From NCBI GenBank assembly GCA_025642065.1, contig JAODUP010000349.1, positions 187,501 through 251,500 on the forward strand: a DNA stretch of 64,000 nucleotides. The letters run 5' to 3'. Below, one piece after another: positions 34,037 to 45,490 of the stretch; within the stretch, counting starts at the first letter, position 1, and every line of letters starts with the position of its first letter. This DNA comes from Paralvinella palmiformis (Eukaryota; Annelida; Polychaeta; Terebellida; Alvinellidae). The notes beneath the pieces were generated by a model. The model was not told where the DNA came from. It saw only the letters and a program-made list of their open reading frames with translations, and made no database searches. Made by a program: the position numbers and the translations under genes.

Positions 34037-35635
34037 CAGCAGTTCAAAAGGTCACAGTTGCATGGCCGATGTTTATTTAACTTGTTTTTATCATTGATAG
34101 AAAATTGCCAAAATTCTGAAAAGATACTACTTCGTGAAAAGAACTGTGGCGGGGTTGGAATATCACCATGTGAGCATTCCTTTGGTAATTCGGAGTAGAT
34201 ATAACAATCAGTGAATAATATTGTTCTAGTACGGGATCCATCAGTGGGTGACTTAACTTTCCATTATAATTTCGTATTGGGATGTTGTGGTTTTAGTCCT
34301 ACGGTAATACGACCAATGATCATTTTGCTGCACTTCAGAAAGAGATTGCTCGGTGAAGATGGCTGGAGACTGTTGACCAATTGATTCAGTATTACCCCTA
34401 ACTAACAGCATAACTCATACAGCGAGCTGCATCAATACTACGCTGCCTTCTTCGTGCGATATTTAGCTCGATTCAGTATCGGAATACTCTATGGAATTCG
34501 AGCTGTTAATCAATTATTAAGTATCATATGTCTCACCAGCGCAGCTGTCGCGCATTATAACATATTGATATGTAGGAATACCGATTTTAATTCAATATTG
34601 ATATATTTCCTGTGGTGAAACAGTAATTTATTGAATTGATCTATCTGAAATGAATTTATGTGTGGATCGCATGCTTACTGGTCGACGAGTCAAAGACATA
34701 GTCAAAATACTCACGTCTAGCCAGTAAGATGATACCAAAATGACGTAACATCTTCGCTCGAATTTCTTCATTATAGATATTATCATATCAGCTGACCAGA
34801 AGAAGCGCGCTCCGAAGTTATGGAAAATACGATGGCTGTCGGATGATGATGATCAATCTATACGGGTATGTACAAGATCTGTCGTTAAAAGTATAGCACT
34901 ATTTACGACTTACATGGACATCAAATACCTATTATATTCTCTTGCAAAAGACAGTTTCACGGCACAAGAATGCGAGAGAAAAGGAAGTCTGAAACGTCAC
35001 ACGTGAACGCACAGGACATTTACTTTCAACTTTTGTCATTTGGAGTAGGCTAGAGCAACCTACAAAGGATCAGCTACAACAAATGTACAGACTGCTGATT
35101 AAATCGACAGCCTAAAGTTGCCGAAGACCACTGTTCCGATATATTTTTAAATCCCATTTTGTAAACCAAAAGACAAAAAAACCTTCCTAAACCATATTGG
35201 TGTCTAGCTCTGAGATGCGTGACGCCAATATTTCAACATCGGACGTCTACAGCTACAAACAAAACATCGTCGGGTGTATTTTCAGCTAAGTAGAGTATTC
35301 TAATTGTTTTACTGTTTATAAACGGTTATTACTGAAACATTAATTGCATTTATGATAATTAATTTTATTTTGTCTAATTTAACAAATTGGAATTTGTCAT
35401 GTTTTGGCCATATCATAAAGAGCTTATACAACTCTATTTCTTAAATAAGACGCTACAAGTGAAAATACTGATTTATCTAATAACTCCGATGTAATTATAA
35501 ATAAGAAATAAATTCTGGCGATATTGTTACTTTGATCGATTGATTGATTTTGTTTCGTTTCATGATCTGATCATGAACCACGAATAGCACACGAAAGCGT
35601 AATTAAACACTTATTTCCAGTGTGATCCCTTTTTA
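33195..35635. other. Long non-coding stretch
   Basis: No gene recognised on either strand. A TA run lies at 33985-34033. Confidence 0.45.
33985..34033. repeat. (TA)n microsatellite
   Basis: About 24 TA units. Confidence 0.95.
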
Positions 35636-35639
35636 TTCA

Positions 35640-35900
35640 GTGGTTGTTCGTACCTCCACCCTCACCACTCACAAGCGACAGGACGGAAAGATGGAGCCGA
35701 AGTACCCCGAATGTAGTCACTGCCAGAGTGTATTACGTCTTCAGGGGAGACCGTAACGCCATTTAACGTGGTCAGCCACCCACGATGTTGTGAGCCGAGA
35801 AATTAATCGCTGGAAAAGTTTCGACCTCTTGGGAGGGTCGAACCTGTGACGCTTAGCCCCAGTTACCGAGTGCCTAACCGCTAGACCACTGGAACTCGCT
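35640..35900 (-). repeat. SINE-A, 5' three quarters
   Basis: Reverse-strand copy: tRNA-like head at the right (reverse of gttccagtggtctagcggtt), body words cgccatttaacgtggtcagcc and gatggagccgaagtacccc. The distal palindrome is missing, and the B-box is altered (ggtcgaacctg). Confidence 0.8.
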
Positions 35901-36437
35901 TCACAAACTTACTATGCATCCATTCGTAACTGGTGATGGTGAATTATAAAGCTAGTTCATGACCGCCGTAGAACAGCTTTTATCGTTTTTGAATATTGGC
36001 TGGCATTATTAGCAGCTGGTGCGATGCTTATTATAAAGGACAAATAGGATTGTTAATATTTATTTTAGAAATACGATGACAACTGCATGTTGATAGTATT
36101 ATTGTTTATTTATAATTTATTTTCCTAAATTAGCTCTGCTCTTGGGGGATGTTTGCAATCTATATGTAAGGGCTTTACGCGTTTTAACTTTGGCATCTAA
36201 TAGTGCAAAATTGGCGATATCTCAATTGCCCAGGAAGCATAGTTTTTTCTAGCTACCGGTTATAGGCGGGCGATCTGCAATCATCCATAGCCGTCCAGGA
36301 TCAGGGATTCATTTGTGGTCGAGTCAAATAGTCAGTATGGGATCGCATGATTGGTATGTTTTATATAACAAGCTTAGCGCTATAATACACATTCACTCTT
36401 ACATATGCCCATACACGTACATTAACGTACAACACGC

Positions 36438-36600
36438 GTACAAACACACATACATACATACATACATACACAAACACACACACATACAGACGCGCACACT
36501 CACACACACACACACACACACACACATACATACATACATACATACGCAGACACACATACACAAAGACACATACATACACACCATCTTTATAAAACACACA
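36438..36600. repeat. Compound (CA)n/(CATA)n microsatellite
   Basis: Mixed cacaca and cataca units. The Thr-His and Val-Cys frames across it are artefacts. Confidence 0.9.
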
Positions 36601-36658
36601 CAGAGACATACACCACATCCATCCACCTGGATCGCTTTTAGCTGATTGATTATTTGGA

Positions 36659-36659
<1 letters not shown>

Positions 36660-36708
<49 letters not shown>
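36660..36708. repeat. (TA)n microsatellite
   Basis: About 24 TA units. Confidence 0.95.
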
Positions 36709-36710
<2 letters not shown>

Positions 36711-37224
36711 GTTTATCTGTCTGTCTGTCATTTTAATTAATATTACTCAAAACTATATTAACATCAGTAATGTTTCCTCACAGGCAACATTATAATTTCC
36801 TAGGAAAATACTAACTGGGTTAATTGTCCTAGAAGTACGCATTACTGATGTAATGAATATTTGTATTTAATTAAAGTAGCGTCCAATTTGGTAACATCTA
36901 TGACAGGTAACTCAGGGGCTATGCGGCCAAGGGAAACAATATGAACAGATGAAGCACATCACCAACGGTTAACATTTTGATTCGACCCCAACGGATTGTA
37001 GGTCACCAACGAAGTATGCTATCAAATGCGCCACCAGAGGGATCCACAGTCCTGATGAAACGGTAGACTGTTTGATGAGACATAAAACAAGACACGGCTA
37101 TAGCACCAGATAATACATAAATAAATGGCAGATAGACTTTATCTATGTTGCCACATACGGGTGAAGGAAATTGGTTCATAACTCATTATTGCGATTTCGG
37201 GTTTCACAATCGAAAAAGCCCAGA

Positions 37225-37643
37225 AAATGTGACTAGGAATCTCGTGAGGCGTACAATACTATCATATCGCCTCGTTTGAAATCGGTAGCCCTCTTGAGAT
37301 AATACCAGCTATCGACATATTTATCGACAAATAACTCATCAATATATTTTGAAATGTTACCTGATGGTGTGTATTATTTTGTCTGTTACTACCTAGTTTG
37401 TATGTAAACTAATAATCCAGCGATAGTTCCTCGGGAAGGCAAACATCAAAATTCACGTAAGAATTATAGGATATATACTCATAATAATTTATTTTGATTC
37501 ACTTTGGATGTACTTGAATAAGCGTACCCCACAACTAAGAATCACCTTAGAAAAAGTACTCGCATCAAGCTTTTCGGCCAATAATCAATATAGGGAGCCG
37601 AAAAAACCCCAACAAATTGGACCAGTCATTTCGTATAATACAT

Positions 37644-37727
<84 letters not shown>

Positions 37728-37903
37728 TTGTTGAACTTATATATTGATTATATTATGTTCTTAGGCTCTCTGTTCCGTAGTGTATTAATCTAACTGACGC
37801 AGATGTATCATTAAACATTCAAAACAAAACACAACCAACAAACGCCTGGTAGTAATATAGCAGAGACACGAACAGCAACCAGCATTGGACTGAATGAGGA
37901 GAC
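37225..37903 (+). promoter_or_regulatory. 5' flank of FucT3 with conserved elements
   Basis: It is similar to the FucT1 flank from about 37230 (caatactatcatatcgcctc) through ccagctatcgacatatt (37306), then interrupted by unrelated sequence and a TA run, and resumes at atatagcagagacacgaac (37855-37873), about 45 bases before the ATG. The last block is closer to FucT1 than to FucT2. Confidence 0.5.
37650..37724. repeat. (TA)n microsatellite in the FucT3 flank
   Basis: About 37 TA units, absent from the flanks of the other two copies. Confidence 0.95.
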
Positions 37904-39159
37904 ATGAATCTATCAGATGTATGGAATGCCAAGTTGATGTTGGCCATCTCAGGATTAAGTTTAGTGCTCATGTTTCTAGCTGGAAATTCATTGACATCGA
38001 ACTGGCTTAATGATAAACTTATTGATGAAGAATATTATGTTAGACAACCAAATAATGATGAACTGAACAAAGTTGGAATTAACGCAACGGTTTTCCTGAT
38101 GACTGGGAATGAAACAACGGAAAATACAAACGGAACTTACTCGATAAACACAACTCTGAAAACAATCCTCTTCTACAATTATTATTTTCATTGGAAAGAT
38201 TATATGTTTGGTTTAGGAAGCGAACCTTTCAAACGAAGTTGTTCAAGAACTGATTGTAGAACGACATTAGATCGGACTGAAATGGACGGAGCTGATGTCG
38301 TCGTGTTTTATGGACGTACGCTGAAGACGATCTCGGAAATACCCAAAAGGAAATATAACGACCAACTATTTCTCTATTTCAACACCGAACCACCAGTTAA
38401 AGGTTACGGTGATGCGAAGCTCTTGGGATTAGAGATCAATATCACAGTGTCTTATCGATTGGACTCGTTCATTTATTGGCCATATGCACCACCGTGCTTA
38501 AGACAACAGACGACTCACCATACAAACCTCTCTCTGAGAGTGAGCTAGCCAACAAGACAATACCCGTAGCTTGGATGGTGTCGAGATGTAGCAAACCTTC
38601 AACTGTCAGATCCGAATATGTGAAAGAATTGCGCAAGTACATAAGAGTAGACATATATGGGAAATGTGGAAATTACTCGTGTCCCAAACGAGAGGAGAAA
38701 GAATGCATGGAATTATTAGATGAAAAATACAAGTTCTATTTGGCATTTGAAAACAGCATCTGTGACGACTATATCACCGAAAAATCGTTCAGAACATTGA
38801 ATTATAATTTAATTCCTGTTGTGATGGGCGGCGGAAATTACACGAGAGATTTGCCTCCGCATTCTTTTATCGACACAAAGGAATTCTCGTCGCCGAAACA
38901 ACTCGCTCGGTATCTGGATCATCTAAGTCGGACACCAGAAGAATATATGGAATATTTTCAGTGGAAACACACGTATAAAATATGGCGAATAGAAAGAAAT
39001 ACTGCATTAGTGTTTTGCAGATTATGCGAAATGCTGCACGACCCAGGTGTGAAATATTACAGTAACTTTGATGTAGCCGACTGGTGGGAAACTGACCATT
39101 GTATCTGGCCGGAGGAGAAAGAATCAAAAATGATGCAATTGTATCATGTTTATGATTAG
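37904..39159 (+). pseudogene. GT10 fucosyltransferase with a single-base frameshift (FucT3)
   Basis: The span is exactly one nucleotide shorter than FucT1 (1256 against 1257). The only lesion is in the YWPY motif region: FucT1 has tatgcatccaccgtgct, while here it reads tatgcaccaccgtgct near 38483-38498. Upstream the frame is open for about 193 residues matching FucT1 with few changes; downstream a second frame continues through the whole catalytic core (FYLAFENSICDDYITEKSFR) to the normal end. All other features, including the hydrophobic anchor and N-glycosylation sites, are kept. It is either a very young pseudogene or an assembly error over an active gene. Confidence 0.9.
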
Positions 39160-39295
39160 GATGTGTAATGTTGTTTTTATTTTCAACTGATTCGTGCGTT
39201 TATTCGTGGGAAATGAATCACTGTATTAATAAATGGAGAGATTGATGTTAATATATGCAAACTGAAATATTCATATTTAAATAGCTTTCGATTTT
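39160..39295 (+). terminator. 3' flank of FucT3 with candidate polyadenylation signal
   Basis: AATAAA at 39228-39233, 70 bases after the stop. The first 68 bases match the FucT2 flank, and a block at 39271-39295 (tatttaaatagctttc) matches the FucT1 flank, so FucT3 has the most complete version. Signal use is inferred. Confidence 0.4.
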
Positions 39296-39299
39296 TTGC

Positions 39300-40125
39300 T
39301 AGATCACACAAGTGTTACGGGAATTTGTGTGTGGATTCAAAATTTGGGTAATTATATTTTTACAATAGGTGTTAAAATAAAGTTAATTTCATCAAAACTG
39401 TAGCCCTGGAAATATTTAATAATACAAACAAATAGTTCGTCACTTGTTAAGATTTGCACTTTTCACTACATACACTATTTTAATACTACTAGTACTACCA
39501 CCATTACTACTATTACTACTACTCCTACTGCTGCTGCTGCTGCTGCTACTACTACTACTACTACTAATAATAATAATAATAATAACAATAATAATAATAT
39601 CAAATTTAATAGAGCATATAAAACATAAAGACCAAAACCACACAGTACACGTTTACTGTGCGACATACGGACGCTGCTACTTCCCCAAAATAAAAGACAT
39701 ACGATAATAGAGAGATAAAATACACTGGATACGACACACGGTTAAAAAGAGAAAGAGATAGAGAGATAGAGAGAGAGAGAGCCAAGACATATTGTTAAGT
39801 CTTAAAGGGATGATTTATTATAAGATAGTTTGTTAATAGAGTATTAATGACTTATACAACCCTCTCCTCAATCTGGATTATATTTTAAGGATATTTTCTC
39901 AGTCGTAATATTTGTTCCAAAGAATGGAATTGGTGAGAAATCGTGAGATTTCCTTTCATTGTGGGAATTGTGTTATCGAAAATAGCCTGTTGATGAGTTC
40001 TCCGATGCCGACATCACATTCAGCTGATGACATCACATCGAAGGGGACACAACACTCAGTGTCTTAAGATAATGACCTAAGTGAGATACTAAACATTTGA
40101 GGTCGGTGATGTTTCCGTTTATTTA
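39300..40125. other. Non-coding stretch with trinucleotide repeats
   Basis: No gene recognised apart from repeat-derived frames. GA-rich run near 39745-39782. Confidence 0.4.
39484..39600. repeat. Three-phase trinucleotide array
   Basis: Successive blocks of act, then ctg (about seven units), then act, then aat units. Leu, Ser and Ile runs in the frames across it are artefacts. Confidence 0.95.
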
Positions 40126-40129
40126 ATTT

Positions 40130-41565
40130 TGGCGTCATTATATATCATACCATTGGATTATGTAAGTGCCAGAATCAATTACCCATCCATGACAATCAGG
40201 GCAGTTATTACTTTTGTAATGCAGCTCGCTTCCGTATTCTGGCAACATAATTGCCCCGATCTAATTTCTTCCTGTGGACCTTCGCAGATGATGGCATTGA
40301 ACTGGGATTCACACCTTTGATTGGGTGCAATAGATCATCCATGTTCTTTGGGCCATATGTCTGCTGGAAGATCGCATGACGTACAACAAGCGGACTGACC
40401 AACGTTGCTCATACAGGTGACATACCAATGTTTCACATGTTCCGAAGGTGGCATTAGAGAGAGGACCACTTCTAAGCTTTGCTAAAGCATCTAGGAATTG
40501 CTTAATTTTCATCATAACGTCCATAGGTTTTAGTTTCCCTGTCTTGAGGAAAGATGAAGTATAATCACGCGAAACCGAACTCGTGTAATCCAAGTAGAGC
40601 AACCAATACATTATTTTCAATTTTGTCAACCAGTTCCTTTACACTAATGAAACACCTGATGTTGTTACTAGCAAGACCAACAACTAACCAAACTCTGATT
40701 TGATTATCTGCGTGAGGCATGTAATACATAAATATGATTAATAGAACAGTGTCATCACTCCTTATTCTGATGATATTAGCCTCCTGAACATAATCTAGAT
40801 GGAAAACTATTTGGGTATATGCCTCTTCGTGGAATAATTGGAGTGATGGTACTGTGATACAGGTTACATCACCATCCGCAGCTGATAAACAGTGACTTAT
40901 CCAGTTCAATATATACTTCATGATAGGAAATGATCTCAGCATATGGAAATGTCATCCATTCAGAAGCTAGGAACCCGCAAAAACCTCCATAATAAAGGAT
41001 AAATCCTGAGAGCAGATTGCCAATCCTTGTATCTGTACTGGTCTGCACCTCTGATACTGAATAGTAGTTAGTCAGACGCACCACATTGCCTTTCAGTATA
41101 GCTTTTATAGAAGCTTCGACAATTTGCAATGGCATAGAATCTGTTGTGACAAAGGCAATCCATCCTGTCCACAGAGGGGAAGGCTCCAGCGACAGGACTA
41201 TATTGGTCTCGCAATCTCTTTGTCAACATAATCAAACATAGGTATCTTTGTTGTATGTGTGTGTGAGTTTTTTTTATGCGGCTTCATCGTTTGTCTCATC
41301 CGCCAGTCGGGTCTCGTATTCCTCAGTTATTGGATAACTGATACTGTGTCCCTTGCGGTTCAGGATATCAATAATAAGTTTAAGAGAACCTGTGATGCTC
41401 TTTGTAGTTAGACCCATGATGAGATGCCTGCAAGTCTTGACCATACATCGACTTGTGGCGTACAGTACACGAAAGTGTACAGAATCAACCAGACGAGACA
41501 CTTTTTCACTGGTAGCATCACCTGCCAGAGATATCTCAAAGAATATTCAAATTAAATTACACATA
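40130..41565 (-). pseudogene. CXC-family fossil, central to C-terminal part
   Basis: From 41565 downwards the minus strand gives SRLVDSVHFRVLYATSR and ITGSLKLIIDILNRKGHSIS (41501-41274), a decayed linker, MPLQIVEASIKAILKGNVV (41135), NLLSGFILYYGGFCGFLASE, then EEAYTQIVFHLDYVQEANII and IRSDDTVLLIIF (near 40830-40730, the H-E-E-A-D-T-R-like and S-D-T-D-V-L-like blocks of the family), SSFLKTGKLKPMDVMMKIK (40560) and NPSSMPSSAKVHRKKLDRGN (40310), where LPP-x-x-D-L-H-R-NY is expected. Frame shifts occur at about 41260, 40870, 40600 and 40400. The cysteine-rich tail was not found. Role unknown. Confidence 0.55.
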
Positions 41566-41649
41566 TTTGAATTGATATTGGAAATTAATAGTATTCATCT
41601 CATTGACTATCTTTGAGATGTTATTTCATAATTCTTGACTTTATGTGCA

Positions 41650-41930
41650 AATTACTACCATTGTTATTAGTTTTGTGTCACTGATCAGCAAATGGTGGAT
41701 TATAGCCACTAGCCTATCAGATACGACTTCATATAAACTTGATGCGAAAGGGAATTTATTAAGAGAACCAAGTACAGTACAGATGATAAACTACTCATTA
41801 TTATTAGTTTTGTGTCACTGATCGTCAATCGCAGATTATAGCCACTAGCCTGTCAGATACGATATCATGCAAACTTGATGCGAAATGGTATATAATGGAA
41901 GAACCAAGTACAGTACAGGCCATACACTAG
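41650..41930. repeat. Inverted counterpart of the 13690-13950 tandem duplication
   Basis: Two units, each with gtgtcactgatc, gccactagcct and gatgcgaaa in that order, the reverse complement of the left-arm pair. Confidence 0.85.
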
Positions 41931-42189
41931 CTTTTCGAACTAGCGATCCTGAGGCCTACAGAACCACCGCTAATACAGATTGACTTATTCTCGATACTGA
42001 GGACGCGTGAAGCCAAACTGACGTTGTATTTAATGGGGATTTTTCTTGTTGACCTTGTGTTGTGCTAGTGAATCTATTGTACAAAAGTTGTCAATGTACA
42101 TGTTCGAATTATTGTCTGTATAAATTTGGATGTGTGTGTAATTTGCATGACAGTCCAACTCAATGAATCAACATTAACATTTTTCTGCA

Positions 42190-42190
<1 letters not shown>

Positions 42191-42239
<49 letters not shown>

Positions 42240-42278
42240 CATGTGTGCGAGTATGTGCGTGTGTGTGTGTGTGTGTTT
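42191..42278. repeat. (GT)n microsatellite
   Basis: About 22 GT units, then imperfect units, followed by a T run. Confidence 0.95.
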
Positions 42279-42826
42279 TTTTTTAGGGTACATAGTAAGA
42301 GGCAACAGGCACAGAGCATCAACATATCTAAACATCCTTCGAAACCTAACTCCATAAATATAAACACAACTATACATACATTAATCTAAAAATAAAATGT
42401 TCCATACCTCCACATATTGATAGATGTGTGCGTATACCTAAGCTTGTGTCTGGTCTACTCATCAGCCTGTGGGAACCAGCTAATTCGCTTTTCGTACGCG
42501 ACAAATATGTCACGCCCACAGGAAAGCGGCTACATGCAGGCTACGTACAAAAAGCGGAAGCACGTAAAACACATACCATTTGATACCACAGCTCGGAGCA
42601 AACAACACGTGCGTGTGGTTCAATGGTGACTTGCTACATACATATCATAACTATTTTGACACCACAGTTTACATTCAACAGTAATTTTCTGTGGTCCAAA
42701 AGAAACCTGTATATAAAACATTTCGACACCTCAGATGCTGACCTCAGCTTTATTCTGGGTTCGAATAACTAAATAAATCCTACCTATATGAACTATATAT
42801 ATCGGTACACGTCCGATTAGTCTGGC

Positions 42827-43187
42827 AGTGAGCTCCGGTGGCCTAGCGGTTAAGCACCCGGCACTTGGTGCCAACGGTCGCAGGTTCGAACCCCGTAAGA
42901 GGTCGAAACTTTTCCAGGGATTAATTTCTCGGCTCACTACATCGTGGGTGGCTGACCACGTTAAATGGCGCTGCCGTCTCCACTGCATTATTTAAAATAA
43001 AGGGGGACGTTAAAAAAACCCTGAGGACGTAAAACACTCTGGGAGTGACCACACTCAGGGTATTTCGGCTCAATCTTTCCGTACTGCTCCCCTGTGAGTG
43101 CTGGGGGAGGAGGTTTCTCAACCACTCCAACATAGAGGCTGTGCTGATTAAGCGACAGCCTGGGGATTATCCCCGAACAACAAAACC
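42827..43187 (+). repeat. SINE-A, full length, with 11-base target-site duplication and an empty site in the other arm
   Basis: A- and B-box head (ctagcggttaagca, ggttcgaacccc), same body and palindromic tail as 6865-7225. Perfect direct repeat attagtctggc at 42816-42826 and 43188-43198. In the left arm the matching place (12896-12906, reverse strand actggtctggc) has one copy of the target and no SINE. Confidence 0.95.
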
Positions 43188-43964
43188 ATTAGTCTGGCGT
43201 CGAAGTTCTTCTCTAACCTAAGTGAAAAGTCAGGCCTTTTATATACCCTCGGCGTGTTAACAAACATTACAGTTTGTTCACCAGAAAAGAATGTACACTA
43301 ACTCAGTGTGGACTCACTGAAGCGATTTAACTAAAATAAAAACAAAGTAGCAATACCGCACATTGGATTATTACTGGACTAGAACGAAATATCGTCTCAA
43401 ACCTGAGTAAATACTATGATTTACTCGAACCTAACAGCTAACCCTCATACGTTTCCGTTCATCACTAATGGAACGTTCATTCACGCTTAATTTAGCGTCC
43501 CTAAGTATATGCAGTTAGGTGTGGTGGGATCTAAATTAAAGCGCCTATCCACTTGATCTATTTGACCCATGGTCGAGAACAGCGGATTTCAGGCAGATCT
43601 CCGATACTGCGAATGACACATCGGGATTATAATAGCTATACATTTAACAAATTTCCTATATCAGTGTAATCTAATTACTCATAATATGGGGAAAAACTCT
43701 GTCCGCAGCTTAATACCCATGGAGATGCCTGCCGGAGTAACAAACCACTCCAGGAGTATAAATCCATCAAGCAGCATTGTATGAATTAATAGGTCGTTTC
43801 GCCAGACCACATAAGAGGACAACAATATAGATTCTACATTATACATAACAAAGCTAATAAACTCAAACATGTTGTAATAACGACATAACTTTCTTACATT
43901 GGTGTAATAAGGAATCTGGATGGAAATAGATAAGATGTCTGGCACGGGCAATGTGCGTTTTAGG

Positions 43965-44545
43965 GTACATAGTAAGAGGCAACAGGCACAGAGCATCAAC
44001 ATATCTAAACATCCTTTGAAACCTACCTCCATAAATCTAAATACAACTATACATACATTAATCTAAAAATTAAATGTTCCATACCTCCACATATTGATAG
44101 ATGTGTGCGTATACCTAAGCATGTGTCTGGTCTACTCATCAGCCTGTGGGAACCAGCTAATTCGCTTTTCGTACGCGACAAATATGTCACGCCCACAGGA
44201 AAGCGGCTACATGCAGGCTACGTACAAAAAGCGGAAGCACGTAAAAACATGCCATTTGATATCACAGCTCGCAACAAACAACACGCGATCCTGAGGCCTA
44301 CAGAACCACCGCTAATACAGATTGACCTATTCTCGAGAAAAAAAAACGAATATCGTACTGATACTGAGGACGCGTGAAGCCAAACTCACGTTGTATTTAA
44401 TGGGGGATTTTTCTTGTTGACCTTGTGTTGTGCTAGTGAATCTATTGTACAAAAGTTGTCAATGTTCATGTTCGAATTATTGTCTATGTGAATTTGGATG
44501 TGTGTGTAGTTTGCATGACAGTCCAACTCATTGAATCAGCATTAA
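43965..44545. repeat. Repeat R, copy 4, partial and circularly permuted
   Basis: 43965-44280 matches 42290-42610 and 44283-44545 matches 41945-42190, same strand, but in swapped order. The junction is at acaacacgcgatcctgagg. The microsatellite that separates the two blocks in copy 3 is absent. Confidence 0.8.
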
Positions 44546-44547
44546 TA

Positions 44548-44790
44548 ATTTTCTTACTAATAACTGGTTTGTGTAATCACCATCACCAACGATAACACGG
44601 GATCCCTTAGCGAGCTCAGCGATATGATAATTGTGATTGATTTTGGTTTTGATTAAATTTACCTATTTATTATGGTAATTACGAACTTTATCCATTTCTG
44701 GAACCGTCAGAATGTATTAAATAAACTGATATTCTGAGTGGACAATAATCACACAGGAAAATATTCACAATATATTGAATGTCAGCCAGC
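44548..44790. repeat. Partial copy of the 45885-46090 segment
   Basis: Same orientation, words ggtttgtgtaatcaccatc, tccatttctggaaccgtcag and aataatcacacaggaaaat are shared. It is also the reverse complement of about 8500-8700. Confidence 0.85.
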
Positions 44791-44935
44791 AGGCGATACC
44801 ATAAGTATTTCGATTATTTCACTCGGCTACTCTTTCTCAATTATATTTGTCAGATAACACCAGCTATTGACAAATTATTTCTGAATTATGGGGTTACAAC
44901 TATTTCTGGAATAGCCCTTATGAAATATGATAGAA
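44791..44935 (+). pseudogene. Probable relic of a fucosyltransferase 5' flank
   Basis: gataacaccagctattgacaaa (near 44852) matches the element found in front of all three fucosyltransferase copies, in the orientation of a + strand gene, but no coding sequence follows. It may mark a lost counterpart of FucT1 in the right arm. Confidence 0.35.
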
Positions 44936-44965
44936 TAATTGGGTAATATTTCCCTTTTCATTTAC

Positions 44966-44969
<4 letters not shown>

Positions 44970-45021
<52 letters not shown>

Positions 45022-45022
45022 G
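44970..45022. repeat. (AG)n microsatellite
   Basis: Inverted counterpart of the CT tracts at 7321 and 9318. Confidence 0.95.
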
Positions 45023-45416
45023 TGAGTGGAAGATGATAAAATAAGACGTTTTCTGGATGTACTTTTGCGTCTTATTCGAATACATTCAGATTAGTTCACG
45101 TATTGTAAAATCATATCATGTGTTGAGCTACTCAATGAAAGTTTGAGTCACCAGTAAGAAGGTTTGGTCATTTATCCTAGATACTCGATCATTTTGAAGT
45201 GATCCTATTATAATAGAGCTTGATTACAGGTCTGTTTCCTGTCATTTTTCCCCTTAATCCTGTAATTATGTTACTAGTTTTGACACTTAGTTTTGACAAT
45301 TTAGAGATACCGATATTTTAAATCCCCAAAATATTTTAAATCTTCGTCACAGACTTCTGAAGTTAACTCGGAAGACATCGATTGAGTTTGTTGGATTTGT
45401 AACAATAACTAACAAC

Positions 45417-45427
<11 letters not shown>

Positions 45428-45485
<58 letters not shown>
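45428..45485. repeat. (TA)n microsatellite
   Basis: About 29 TA units. Not at the same place as the TA tract of the left arm. Confidence 0.95.

Positions 45486-45490
<5 letters not shown>

Larger units (their letters stand above)
35905..37220. other. Non-coding stretch with simple repeats
   Basis: No gene recognised. It contains a CA/CATA tract (36438-36600) and a TA run (36660-36708). Confidence 0.4.
41935..43925 (-). repeat. Repeat R, copy 3, with SINE-A inserted
   Basis: Reverse complement of 12170-13640 with high similarity throughout, including the conserved 80-codon stretch (43679-43920). It differs by a SINE-A at 42827-43187 and a longer GT tract. Confidence 0.85.
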
